From Betaproteobacteria bacterium (GTDB lineage Bacteria > Pseudomonadota > Gammaproteobacteria > Burkholderiales > Burkholderiaceae_C), in contig JADJWD010000005.1 of the NCBI GenBank assembly GCA_016716535.1, positions 248,001-312,000 of the forward strand: DNA of 64,000 bases, read 5' to 3'. Position 1 is the stretch's first letter, and every line of letters starts with the position of its first letter. Below, piece after piece: positions 24,835 to 33,110 of this stretch. The notes beneath the pieces were generated by a model. The model made no database searches, was not told where the DNA came from, and was given only the letters and a program-made list of their open reading frames with translations. A program made the position numbers and the translations under genes.

Positions 24835-26133
24835 TCAGTACCGCCCGGTGATGCCGGCGATGCGCAGGTACAGATGCGCTGCCCACGCGACGCCCGCGCG
24901 CTGCAGCCATCCGCGCCAGCCGGTGGGCACCGGCTGCCGGCCCACTTCCAGTGACGCGGCGAAGGCGGTCTCGATGCGCTCGCCGAGCACGCGCGCGAAT
25001 TCGGCGTCGCGCACGACGACGTTGGCCTCGAGGTTCAGCAGCAGCGACAGCGGGTCGATGTTCGAGCTGCCGACCGTCGCCCAGCTGTCGTCGACGACGG
25101 CGATCTTGGCGTGCAGGAACGCCGGCGTGTACTCGTAGATGCGCACGCCGGTGGCGCGCAGTTCGTCGTACAGCGCGCGCGCGGCAATCGCGGCGATGCG
25201 GTAGTCGACCTTGCCTTGCAGCAACAGGCGCACGCGCACGCCGCGGCGCGCCGCGCGGCGCAATGCGCGGCGGAAGGCGCGGCCGGGGTAGAAGTACGGC
25301 ACGGCGATGTCGACACGCTCGCGCGCGCCGCGGATCGCCTCGACGTAGCTGCGCTCGATCGCGCGGCGCTGGCGCAGGTTGTCGCGCACGAGGAACGCGG
25401 CGCGCATCGGGCTCGGGTCGTCGATCGCTTCCAGCTCGGCCGCACCGCGCAGCTGGCGCACGAGCAGCTTCGCCTTGTCGACGCGCGCGGCGCTGCGCGC
25501 CAGTGTGCGCACCTCCTCGCGCCAGCCGCGCGCCAGGTGCGCGCGCGCCCACATTGCGCGCACCGTCGCGTGCACGGCGGTGGCCAGTGGCCCGCGCACC
25601 TCGACCGCGAAATCGAGCCGCGGCACGTCGGACCAGCCGTGGCGCAGGTCGAGCCGGTCGTCGATGACGTTGATGCCGCCGACGAAGGCCACCTCGCCGT
25701 GGCCGCCGGCCTCGGGCGTGTCGCAGACGAAGAGCTTCTGGTGCAGCCGGCGCAACTGGCCCGGCTGCAGCCAGGCCCACCAGCGCTCGAGCGGGCGGAA
25801 GACTTCCAGCTGCACGTCGGTGCCCGCGAGCCGGCGGCGGATCGCCGGCAGCGTGCTGTTGCAGCCGAAGCCGTCGAGCACCAGGTGCACGGCGACGCCG
25901 CGCGCCGCCGCGGCGCACAGGTCTTCGAGCATCGCCACCGCGGTGGGGTCGTCGTGGAAGATGTAGGTGGCGAGCCAGACCTCGCGTTGCGCCTCGGCGA
26001 GCGCGGCGCGCATGCGCGGAAAGAGCTCGTCGCCGCCTTCGAGCAACTGCACGCGGTTGCCGCCGACATAACGCGGCGCCGGCACCGTCGTCCAGGCGCG
26101 CAGCCGCGTGAGGTCGATCGGCGCGAGGGCCAC
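24835..26133 (-). CDS. clsB: Cardiolipin synthase ClsB (phospholipase D family)
   Basis: 432 residues from GTG 26133. Two HKD motifs are intact: His131-x-Lys133-x4-Asp138 in RLHQKLFVCD, and His341-x-Lys343-x4-Asp348 in FLHAKIAVVDD followed by GSSNID. There is no N-terminal membrane region, which fits ClsB rather than ClsA. It would make cardiolipin at the inner membrane. It lies 28 bases after the EEP-family gene, as the last member of the aspS-nudB-EEP-clsB run. Confidence 0.92.
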   Translation of the reverse strand: MALAPIDLTRLRAWTTVPAPRYVGGNRVQLLEGGDELFPRMRAALAEAQREVWLATYIFHDDPTAVAMLEDLCAAAARGVAVHLVLDGFGCNSTLPAIRRRLAGTDVQLEVFRPLERWWAWLQPGQLRRLHQKLFVCDTPEAGGHGEVAFVGGINVIDDRLDLRHGWSDVPRLDFAVEVRGPLATAVHATVRAMWARAHLARGWREEVRTLARSAARVDKAKLLVRQLRGAAELEAIDDPSPMRAAFLVRDNLRQRRAIERSYVEAIRGARERVDIAVPYFYPGRAFRRALRRAARRGVRVRLLLQGKVDYRIAAIAARALYDELRATGVRIYEYTPAFLHAKIAVVDDSWATVGSSNIDPLSLLLNLEANVVVRDAEFARVLGERIETAFAASLEVGRQPVPTGWRGWLQRAGVAWAAHLYLRIAGITGRY

Positions 26134-26161
26134 GGCGCGAGTCCCTCGTCCGGCCGCCGCG

Positions 26162-26971
26162 TTACGCGGGCCCCAGTTCGGCCACCAGCGGCAGGTGGTC
26201 GGACATGCGCGCCCAGCTCATGCCGCGCGGCACCATCGTCGAGCGGCATTCGAGCCCGCGCACGTAGAAGCGGTCGAGCGCGAAGACCGGCGCGAGCGAA
26301 GGGAACGTCGCGCGGTCGCGGCGGCCGCCGTGGGGGTCGCTGGCGCGCACGAGGCCGAGGCCGGCCATCAGGCCGTCGAGGCGCTCGCCCCAGTCGTTGA
26401 AGTCGCCGGCGACGACGAGCATCTCGTCGGGCGGCACCTCGGCATCGATGAACCTGGCCAGCCGCTGCACCTGGCGCACGCGGCTGGCGTGCACGAGACC
26501 GAAGTGCACGACGACGGCGTGCACGGTGGCGCCGTTCCAGATCACCGGCACGTGCAGCAGGCCGCGCTGCTCGAAGGGGTGGTCGCTCACGTCGTGGTGG
26601 CCGATGTCGCCGAGCGGCCATCGGGACAGCAGCGCATTGCCGTGCTCGCCGTAGCGCGTCGTGGCGTTGGTGCGGTAGGCGGCGTCGTAGCCGGGTGGGG
26701 CCAGGAACTCGGCCTGGCCGCCCTCGGGCCAGCCGAACCAGGTGCGCTCGAAGCGGCGCGCCTCGCGCGTGTGAAAGAGGCGCACCTCCTGCAGGAACAC
26801 GAGGTCGGCGTCGAAGGCCTCGATCGCAAGCCCGAGGTTGTGGATCTCGAGGCGCTTCCTCGGCCCCATGCCGCGCACGCCCTTGTGGATGTTGTAGGTG
26901 GCGACGCGCAGCCCGCCGATGCCGGTGTACGGCGGCAGCAGCGTGCTTTGCAGCGGGTTGGCGCGGATCAT
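26162..26971 (-). CDS. Endonuclease/exonuclease/phosphatase-family protein (YbhP-like)
   Basis: 269 residues from ATG 26971, overlapping the nudB stop by four bases (ATGA). The metal-dependent EEP fold is visible: LRVATYNIHKGVRG, ADLVFLQEVRLF (catalytic Glu), VVHFGLVHASR, LVVAGDFNDWGERL (Asp/Asn) and the final ARMSDHLPLVAEL (Asp-His). In E. coli the homologue ybhP sits next to the cardiolipin synthase clsB, as here, suggesting a lipid- or phosphodiester-related role; the substrate is unknown. Confidence 0.9.
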   Translation of the reverse strand: MIRANPLQSTLLPPYTGIGGLRVATYNIHKGVRGMGPRKRLEIHNLGLAIEAFDADLVFLQEVRLFHTREARRFERTWFGWPEGGQAEFLAPPGYDAAYRTNATTRYGEHGNALLSRWPLGDIGHHDVSDHPFEQRGLLHVPVIWNGATVHAVVVHFGLVHASRVRQVQRLARFIDAEVPPDEMLVVAGDFNDWGERLDGLMAGLGLVRASDPHGGRRDRATFPSLAPVFALDRFYVRGLECRSTMVPRGMSWARMSDHLPLVAELGPA

Positions 26972-27510
26972 GCGGGCTTCGTGGTCTTCGCGGTGGCCGC
27001 AGGCGGCAGCCGCCGCGGCAGTTGCAGGATGGCCTCGGCGTTGCTCGGTGAGAAGCAGGCGTCGGCCGCCTCGCGCCAAGGCAGCCAGCGCCACGCGAGA
27101 TGCTCGCGCGGGTTCAGCGTCACCGCCACGGGCTGCGGCAGCATCAGGCCGAAGACGTGCTCCGTGTTGTGCGTGACGTCGGGCGCATAGCGGCGCGCCC
27201 AGTTCGTGTAGATCTCGTAGACGTTGACGAGCTGCCAGTCGGTGAGCGCGCCGCCGGCACGCACCACGGCGGCGATGTCGATGCCGGTCTCCTCGGCGAC
27301 CTCGCGCGCGCAGGTGGCTTCGAGCGGCTCGTCGACCTGCTCGAGCGAGCCGGTGACGCTTTGCCAGAAGCCGGGCTTGTCGGCGCGCTCGATCAGCAGC
27401 ACCTCGAGCGCCGGCGTGTGGATGACCACCAGCACCGACTCGGGGATCTTGTAGGGGCGGGGGGCGTCGGCCGCGGACTCAGACACCGCTGACCACCGAA
27501 TCGAGCGCAT
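26968..27510 (-). CDS. nudB: Dihydroneopterin triphosphate diphosphatase, Nudix family
   Basis: Up to 180 residues. KIPESVLVVIHTPALEVLLI, KPGFWQSVTGSLEQVDEPLE and CAREVAEETGI form the Nudix region; the later WARRYAPDVTHNTEHVFGL and EHLAWRWLPW match NudB, which removes pyrophosphate in folate synthesis. The start is uncertain: ATG 27510 lies inside the upstream toxin gene; GTG 27486 overlaps its end by eight bases. Both have weak ribosome-binding sites. The upstream toxin-antitoxin pair separates it from aspS, its usual neighbour in Burkholderiales (from general knowledge). Confidence 0.9.
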   Translation of the reverse strand: MRSIRWSAVSESAADAPRPYKIPESVLVVIHTPALEVLLIERADKPGFWQSVTGSLEQVDEPLEATCAREVAEETGIDIAAVVRAGGALTDWQLVNVYEIYTNWARRYAPDVTHNTEHVFGLMLPQPVAVTLNPREHLAWRWLPWREAADACFSPSNAEAILQLPRRLPPAATAKTTKPA

Positions 27511-27793
27511 CGACGATCAGGTGCGACTGCGCGCGCAGCGTCGCGACCGGCCGGCGCAGGTTCCTGGCCTCGATCGGGCCGGCTTCCTGGGGCACCAGCA
27601 GCAGCTTGCGCCCGGCGATGTCGAACTGCGGCGACATGCGCTTGGGCAAGCCTTGCTCGGCCGTCCGCGGCGCCAACGGCACGACGAAGCGTGTCGGCAG
27701 GCGGGCGAGGAGGTTGCTCTGCACCTCCACGAAGTACGGCAATTCGTCCCGAGACCGCGGGCTCGGGTTCTCGTACACGTCCCACTGGGCCAT
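27479..27793 (-). CDS. ccdB: CcdB-family toxin
   Basis: 104 residues, CcdB length. MAQWDVYENPSPRSRDELPY, then FVEVQSNLLARLPTRFVVPL and the C-terminal LIVDALDSVVSGV follow the CcdB pattern (V-x-V-Q-S-x-x-L, R-x-V-x-P-L). CcdB poisons DNA gyrase. Its C-terminal tail, which in F-plasmid CcdB ends WGI and contacts gyrase, here ends SGV, so activity is not certain. It begins four bases after its antitoxin's stop and its own end overlaps the possible nudB start. Confidence 0.88.
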   Translation of the reverse strand: MAQWDVYENPSPRSRDELPYFVEVQSNLLARLPTRFVVPLAPRTAEQGLPKRMSPQFDIAGRKLLLVPQEAGPIEARNLRRPVATLRAQSHLIVDALDSVVSGV

Positions 27794-27797
27794 CGGG

Positions 27798-28076
27798 CTA
27801 CCAGCGGCGGAATTCTTCGTTCCAAATGCCGATCTCTTCGAAGCGCCGATGCTGCTCGTCCACCCAGTCCTTGTAGCGCTCGTAGAACTCGGTCGCCGTG
27901 CGCGGCGCGTCGCCGCGCAGGCGCGGCCGCGCCGCGGCGAGCAGCGCGTCGTACTGCTCGGCCGACATCAGCACGCTGTGCCGCCGGCCGCTCTTTTCGA
28001 TCGTGACCGGCTCGCGCTGCGCATGCTCGAGCATCTGGCCGAGGCGGTTCTTGGCTTCGGTGGCAGTGACTTCCAT
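27798..28076 (-). CDS. Chimeric antitoxin: Phd/YefM-type N-terminus with CcdA-like C-terminus
   Basis: 92 residues. The first 47 are a typical Phd/YefM DNA-binding domain (MEVTATEAKNRLGQMLEHAQ, then PVTIEKSGRRHSVLMSAEQY). The C-terminal part, YKDWVDEQHRRFEEIGIWNE and EFRRW, does not look like a Phd tail. It resembles the CcdB-binding tail of CcdA, which ends RFIEMNGSFADENRDW. The downstream gene is a CcdB toxin, which explains the tail. The antitoxin would bind its own operator with the Phd part and neutralise CcdB with the CcdA part. An inverted repeat overlapping the start codon may be the operator. Confidence 0.85.
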   Translation of the reverse strand: MEVTATEAKNRLGQMLEHAQREPVTIEKSGRRHSVLMSAEQYDALLAAARPRLRGDAPRTATEFYERYKDWVDEQHRRFEEIGIWNEEFRRW

Positions 28077-28105
28077 GGCCGGACTCCGGTTCGAGGCCCG
28101 GCCAT
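28075..28105. promoter_or_regulatory. Candidate antitoxin operator
   Basis: ATGGCCGG (28075-28082) and CCGGCCAT (28098-28105) form a perfect 8-bp inverted repeat with a 15-base spacer. It overlaps the antitoxin start codon and fills most of the short gap to aspS. Phd-type antitoxins autorepress from such repeats. Part of one arm is coding sequence, so the match could be partly fortuitous. Confidence 0.4.
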
Positions 28106-28120
28106 TTTAGCTAACGGCGC

Positions 28121-29923
28121 CTAGGCCGCCCCTTGCGGATTGCGCAGCCGGATGTGCAGCTCGCGCAACTGCTGCTCGTCCACGACGCTGGGCGCGCCGG
28201 TCAACAGGCACTGCGCGCGCTGCGTCTTGGGGAACGCGATCACGTCGCGGATGCTGTCGGCGCCGGTCATCAGCGTTGCGATGCGGTCCAGGCCGAACGC
28301 GAGCCCGCCGTGCGGCGGCGCGCCGTACTGCAGCGCGTCGAGCAAGAAGCCGAACTTGACGCGCTGCTGTTCGGCGCTGATCGCCAGCGCCTCGAAGACC
28401 TTGGCCTGCACGTCGGCGCGGTGGATACGCACCGAGCCGCCGCCGATCTCCCAACCGTTGAGCACCATGTCGTAGGCCTTCGCGAGGCAGCGGCCGGGGT
28501 CGCTGGCCATGTACTCCTCGTGGCCGTCCTTCGGGCTCGTGAACGGGTGGTGCATCGCGTTCCAGCGGCCGGCCTCCTCGTCGAGCTCGAACATCGGGAA
28601 GTCGATCACCCAGGCCGGCGCCCACTTGTCCTCGAAGAGGCCCTTCGTGCGGCCGAACTCGCTGTGGCCGATCTTGACGCGCAGGGCGCCCAGCGCATCG
28701 TTGACGACCTTGGCCTTGTCGGCGCCGAAGAAGACGAGGTCGCCGTTGCGCGCGCCGGTGCGGGCGATGATCTCCGCGATCGCCGCGTCGTGCAGGTTCT
28801 TGACGATCGGGCTTTGCAGGCCCTCGCGGCCCTTGCCCGCGTCGTTGACCTTGATCCACGCCAGCCCCTTGGCGCCGTAGATCTTGACAAACTCGGTATA
28901 GGCGTCGATCTCGCCGCGGCTCAATCCACCTTGTGCTTCACCGCCGCCGGGCACGCGCAGCGCCGCGACGCGGCCGCCCTTCGTCGTCGCCGGGGTCGAG
29001 AAGACCTTGAACTCGACATCCTTCATCACGTCGGTCAGCTCGGTGAACTCGAGCTTGACGCGCAGGTCGGGCTTGTCGCTGCCGTAGCGGTGCATCGCCT
29101 CGGCGTAGGTCAGCTCGGCGTAGACCGGCAGTTCGACGCCGAGCGTCTTGCGGAACACCGTGCGCACCATCGCCTCGGTGATGGCGCGGATCTCGGCCTC
29201 GGTGAGGAAGCTCGTCTCGATATCGATCTGCGTGAACTCGGGCTGGCGGTCGGCGCGCAGGTCCTCGTCGCGGAAGCACTTCGTGATCTGGTAGTAGCGG
29301 TCGAAGCCGGCCACCATCAGCAGTTGCTTGAAGAGCTGCGGGCTCTGCGGCAGTGCGAAGAAGGTGCCGTCGTGCACGCGGCTGGGCACCAAGTAGTCGC
29401 GCGCGCCTTCGGGCGTGCTCTTCGTGAGCATCGGCGTCTCGACATCGATGAAGCCCTGCTCGTCGAGGAACTTGCGCACCTCGATCGCGACGCGGTAGCG
29501 CAGCATCAGGTTCTTCTGCATCTGCGGGCGGCGCAGGTCGAGCACGCGGTGCGTCAGGCGCACCGTTTCGCTGAGGTTCTCGTCGTCGAGCTGGAACGGC
29601 GGCGTGACGCTGGCGTTCAGCACTTCGAGCGTGTGGCACAGCACCTCGACCTTGCCGGAGACGAGGTTGGCGTTGTGCGTGCCCTCGGGCCGCGCGCGCA
29701 CCTTGCCCGTGACCTTCAGGCAGAACTCGTTGCGCACGTGCTCGGCGGTGGCGAACATCTCGGGCCGGTCGGGGTCGCAGACGATCTGCACGAGGCCTTC
29801 GCGGTCGCGCAGGTCGATGAAGATGACGCCGCCATGGTCGCGGCGGCGATGGGCCCAGCCCATCAGGGTGACGTCCTGGCCCAGCAGCTTTTCGCTGACC
29901 AGGCCGCAGTAGGTGGTTCTCAT
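28121..29923 (-). CDS. aspS: Aspartyl-tRNA synthetase
   Basis: 600 residues from ATG 29923 (MRTTYCGLVSEKLLG). An OB-fold anticodon domain (VTLMGWAHRRRDHGGVIFID) is followed by a class II catalytic core: motif 2 CFRDEDLRADRQPEFTQID, the GAD insertion region, and motif 3 GLAFGLDRIATLMTGADSIR. It charges tRNA-Asp; bacterial proteins of this length belong to the GAD-containing type and in many Betaproteobacteria also mischarge tRNA-Asn. It lies downstream of fmdB and the DUF502 gene, as in many Burkholderiales. Confidence 0.97.
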   Translation of the reverse strand: MRTTYCGLVSEKLLGQDVTLMGWAHRRRDHGGVIFIDLRDREGLVQIVCDPDRPEMFATAEHVRNEFCLKVTGKVRARPEGTHNANLVSGKVEVLCHTLEVLNASVTPPFQLDDENLSETVRLTHRVLDLRRPQMQKNLMLRYRVAIEVRKFLDEQGFIDVETPMLTKSTPEGARDYLVPSRVHDGTFFALPQSPQLFKQLLMVAGFDRYYQITKCFRDEDLRADRQPEFTQIDIETSFLTEAEIRAITEAMVRTVFRKTLGVELPVYAELTYAEAMHRYGSDKPDLRVKLEFTELTDVMKDVEFKVFSTPATTKGGRVAALRVPGGGEAQGGLSRGEIDAYTEFVKIYGAKGLAWIKVNDAGKGREGLQSPIVKNLHDAAIAEIIARTGARNGDLVFFGADKAKVVNDALGALRVKIGHSEFGRTKGLFEDKWAPAWVIDFPMFELDEEAGRWNAMHHPFTSPKDGHEEYMASDPGRCLAKAYDMVLNGWEIGGGSVRIHRADVQAKVFEALAISAEQQRVKFGFLLDALQYGAPPHGGLAFGLDRIATLMTGADSIRDVIAFPKTQRAQCLLTGAPSVVDEQQLRELHIRLRNPQGAA

Positions 29924-30042
29924 CGTGGACTCGCTCGTCGGATTCGCGGGTGGCTGGCGGCCGCGCCGGCCGCGCTCGGGGATGGGGAATCGGGAGGATG
30001 ACTGGCTTCGGGCGGGCCGGCGGTGAAGGCCGGCGCGCCCGA

Positions 30043-30843
30043 TCAGTTTCGGACGTCGGCCGCGGCGGAGACGGAAGCCGTGGCCGATGCGGCGACGGAT
30101 CCGGCCACGGGCGCCGCGACGGATGCCGCGGCCGAGGTGGCATGCACACCGTTCTTCGCCGCGCCGTTTGCGCCGGCGCCGGTGCCGCCGGTCTTCACCG
30201 CCGGCCCGACGACGCCCATCGAGATGACGTACTTCAGCGCCTCGTCGACGCTCATCGCCAGCGGCACGACATCGGCGCGCGGCATCATCAGGAAGAAGCC
30301 CGAGGTCGGGTTCGGCGTCGTCGGCACGTAGACGCTGACCCAGTCCATGCGCGGGTCCATGCCCATCACGGTGGTCGGGCTTGCGCCGAGGTGCGCCGCC
30401 ACCTCGCCGGCCGGCCGGCCGGTGACGAACGCGATGGTCCACGAGCCGGCGCGCGGGTACTGCACCAGCACTGCTTCGCGGAAGGCGTTGCCGCTGCTCG
30501 AGAACAACGTGTCCGAGACCTGCTTGACCGAGTTGTAGATGCTCTTGACGATGGGGATCTGGCCGATGATGCGGTCCCACATCGCCAGCCACCACTGGCC
30601 GACCCAGTTGGCCGTGAAGACGCCGGTGACGAGCAGCGCCACCGCCAGCACGACAACCGACAGGCCGGGGATGTGGCGCAGCGACTCGAGGAAGGCGTGC
30701 GCCGACATCGGCAGCACCGCCTGCGTGATGGCCAGCAGCGCGAGGAACAGGCTGTCGATGCCGCCCAGCACCCAGGCCAGCACCCACACGGTGATGGCCA
30801 GCGGCAGCCAGACCAGCAGGCCGGCGACGATGTATTTCTTCAT
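30043..30843 (-). CDS. DUF502 membrane protein
   Basis: 266 residues from ATG 30843 (MKKYIVAGLLVWLPLA); an ATG five codons upstream is possible. Two N-terminal membrane helices (IVAGLLVWLPLAITVWVLAW and LSVVVLAVALLVTGVFTANW) precede the conserved IPIVKSIYNSVKQVSDTL and VSVYVPTTPNPTSGFFLMM segments. The function of the family is unknown. The C-terminal 40 residues are a low-complexity Ala/Ser/Val tail, with no family counterpart I recognise. It sits between fmdB and aspS. Confidence 0.9.
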   Translation of the reverse strand: MKKYIVAGLLVWLPLAITVWVLAWVLGGIDSLFLALLAITQAVLPMSAHAFLESLRHIPGLSVVVLAVALLVTGVFTANWVGQWWLAMWDRIIGQIPIVKSIYNSVKQVSDTLFSSSGNAFREAVLVQYPRAGSWTIAFVTGRPAGEVAAHLGASPTTVMGMDPRMDWVSVYVPTTPNPTSGFFLMMPRADVVPLAMSVDEALKYVISMGVVGPAVKTGGTGAGANGAAKNGVHATSAAASVAAPVAGSVAASATASVSAAADVRN

Positions 30844-30863
30844 CGCGGCACGCGGCATCGATG

Positions 30864-31295
30864 TCAGCTGCCCGAAGGCGCTGTCGATGTCGAGCCGCCG
30901 GTGCTTGCCGGGGCAGACGACGACGGCGACGGGGCGGACGAGGGCTTGGCGGGCGCCGCCGCCGGCGCCGGCGCGGCGGCGGCCGTGCCGGTGGCTTTCT
31001 CGCCCGACTTCTCGGTGCCCGTGCTCGCCCCGGTCTTCTCGGCCGATTTTTCAGCCGCCTTGTCGGCGCCGCCGTCCTTGCCCTCGCCATCGGCCTTGGC
31101 CGCGCCGTTGTTGCCGCCGCGGAAGTCGGTGACGTACCAGCCCGAGCCCTTGAGCTGGAAGCCGGCTGCCGTCACCTGCTTGGCGAACGTGGCCGCGCCG
31201 CAGGCGGGGCACTCGGTCAGCAGCGGGTCGGAGACCTTCTGCAGTACGTCTTTCGCGTGCCCGCAGCTGGTGCAGCGATAGGCGTAGATCGGCAT
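30864..31295 (-). CDS. FmdB-type zinc-ribbon protein with low-complexity tail
   Basis: 143 residues. The first 60 are the FmdB/putative regulatory zinc ribbon: MPIYAYRCTSCGHAKDVLQK and LTECPACGAATFAKQVTAAG, with the two Cys pairs, ending at GSGWYVTDFRGG. The remaining 80 residues are Lys/Glu/Ala then Pro/Ser/Thr-rich and probably disordered. The family is small and of unknown function. It is followed by the DUF502 gene and aspS, a common order in Betaproteobacteria. Confidence 0.93.
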   Translation of the reverse strand: MPIYAYRCTSCGHAKDVLQKVSDPLLTECPACGAATFAKQVTAAGFQLKGSGWYVTDFRGGNNGAAKADGEGKDGGADKAAEKSAEKTGASTGTEKSGEKATGTAAAAPAPAAAPAKPSSAPSPSSSAPASTGGSTSTAPSGS

Positions 31296-31415
31296 GGTGG
31301 CGGCCCTGTCGTGTTCGCGTGGCGAAAAACCGGCGATTATAGGCGGGCACCCCCTGGGATGCCGGGGGCGCCGGGGCGGGGCAGGCGCGCCCCGCGGGCG
31401 TGGTCCGCCAGGGTC

Positions 31416-32948
31416 TCAGTGCCTGGGTGCGCCGCCGTGGCTGCCACCGTGCGCGCCGCCGTGCGTTCCGCCGTGCCCGCCGTGGTGCGCGTGCGCCGCC
31501 TGCTGGGCATGCCTGAGCGCCGCCTCGATCGAATGGCCCTGGTTGCCGATCAACTGCGGCGCCAGCGAACCGAGCACCATGCCGATGATCGAGGCGAAGA
31601 AGCCGACCAGGTTCGGCGGCACCATCGCCTCGGCCGCCACCTGCGAGGCGCCGAACCAGCAGCCGATGCCGAGGATGATCGAGAAGAGCGCGCCTTGCGT
31701 CGTCGCCCGCTTCCAGTACGCGCCCGCGAGCAGCGGGATGAAGGCGCCGGCCAGCGTCACGTTGTAGGCGTTCTGCACCATCTCGTACATCGTGCTCTTG
31801 CTGTTCAGTGCAAACAGCAGCGCGCCGGCGGTGAAGGTGACGAGGATGATGCGCAGCGTCAGCAGGAATTGCTTGTCGCCCATGCGCACGAAGGGCCGCA
31901 GCACGTTCTCGGTGAACAGCGACGTCGGCGCCAGCAGCGCACCGCTGGCCGTGGAGAGGATGGCCGACAGCAGCGCGCCGAAGAACATCACCTGCGCCCA
32001 CAACGGCATCTTCCCGAGCACGAGGTCGGGCAGGATGCGCTGGATCTCGCGCGCGTCCTCGGCGTCGAAGAGCTTGGCCACCGCCGGGTCGGCGACCACC
32101 GCCGCGTAGGCGATGAAGATTGGCACGAAGGCGAAGCAGAAGTAGATCAGGCCGCCGATGATCGTGCCGCGCACCGCGGTCTTCTCGTCCTTGGCGCTGG
32201 TCATGCGCTGGAACACGTCCTGCTGCGGGATCGAGCCGAACGCGAAGGCGAAGAAGGCGCCGGCCATCGCCCACCAGCCCGGCGCATCGGAGGGGAAGAA
32301 GGCGAACTTGCCGTCGGCCGCGGCCTGCGAGATGACCTTGCCGGCGCCGCCGGCGAGGTCGCCGACGAGCACGGCGACGAGCGTCAGGCCGATCAGGATG
32401 ACGACCGTCTGGAAGAGGTCGGTGAACGCCACCGACCACATGCCGCCGAAGATCGTGTAGACGAGCACGACGCAGGCGCCGGCCAGGATCGAGGTCGTCA
32501 GGTCGAGCGCGCCGCCGCTCAGCACATGGATCACGAGGCCAAGCGCCGTCATCTGCGCCGAAGTCCAGCCGAGGTAGCTCAGAACGATCGCCACGCTCGT
32601 CAGCACCTCGACGCCCTTGCCGTAGCGCTGCTTGTAGAAGTCGCCGATCGTCAGGAGGTTCATGCGGTAGAAGAGCCGCGCGAACAGAAGCGCTGCGATC
32701 ACCAGGCAGACGCTGGCGCCGAACGGGTCGCCGGGGATGCCCGAGAGGCCATCCTTCGCGAAGGTGGCCGACACCGACAGCACCGTCTCGGCGCCGAACC
32801 AGGTGGCGAACACGGTCGCCACGTTCATGTACAACGGCAGCGAGCGGCCGGCCACCATGTAGTCGCGCGCGTTGTGCACGCGGCGCGCGGCGAGCAGGCC
32901 GATGGTGATGGTGACGAGGAGGTAGGCGACGACGAAGGTGATCAGCAC
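31416..32948 (-). CDS. Sodium:solute symporter (SSF) with His/Gly-rich C-terminus
   Basis: 510 residues from GTG 32948, with about 13 membrane segments. SSF signatures include YMVAGRSLPLYMNVATVFAT, WFGAETVLSVSATFA, DVFQRMTSAKDEKTAVRG and SALLSTASGALLAPTSLF (near ALLSAILSTASGALLAPTS). The last 25 residues, from AHAHHGGHGGTHGG onward, are almost only His, Gly and Ala. SSF carriers import solutes such as acetate, proline or pantothenate with sodium; the substrate here cannot be read. It lies between ubiB and fmdB. The 160 bases upstream show nothing recognisable. Confidence 0.9.
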   Translation of the reverse strand: MLITFVVAYLLVTITIGLLAARRVHNARDYMVAGRSLPLYMNVATVFATWFGAETVLSVSATFAKDGLSGIPGDPFGASVCLVIAALLFARLFYRMNLLTIGDFYKQRYGKGVEVLTSVAIVLSYLGWTSAQMTALGLVIHVLSGGALDLTTSILAGACVVLVYTIFGGMWSVAFTDLFQTVVILIGLTLVAVLVGDLAGGAGKVISQAAADGKFAFFPSDAPGWWAMAGAFFAFAFGSIPQQDVFQRMTSAKDEKTAVRGTIIGGLIYFCFAFVPIFIAYAAVVADPAVAKLFDAEDAREIQRILPDLVLGKMPLWAQVMFFGALLSAILSTASGALLAPTSLFTENVLRPFVRMGDKQFLLTLRIILVTFTAGALLFALNSKSTMYEMVQNAYNVTLAGAFIPLLAGAYWKRATTQGALFSIILGIGCWFGASQVAAEAMVPPNLVGFFASIIGMVLGSLAPQLIGNQGHSIEAALRHAQQAAHAHHGGHGGTHGGAHGGSHGGAPRH

Positions 32949-33110
32949 TTCAGCTCTCCGTGGGCGGGGGCGGGCGGCGCTGCGGGCGCATGCAGCGCCC
33001 GGCCGGGGCCCCCGAAGCGGGCCGAAGTGTAGGGCCCAGGCGGCGGTGCCGGCCGCAGGGAGATCTGCCGATTACGGCGTGCAGCGGCGTGCAGCGGCGC
33101 CCCGGCGCCG

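Noticed and set aside
27798..28076. Calling the antitoxin simply CcdA or simply Phd
   Set aside because: The N-terminus is Phd/YefM-like and the C-terminus CcdA-like; either single name would be misleading.
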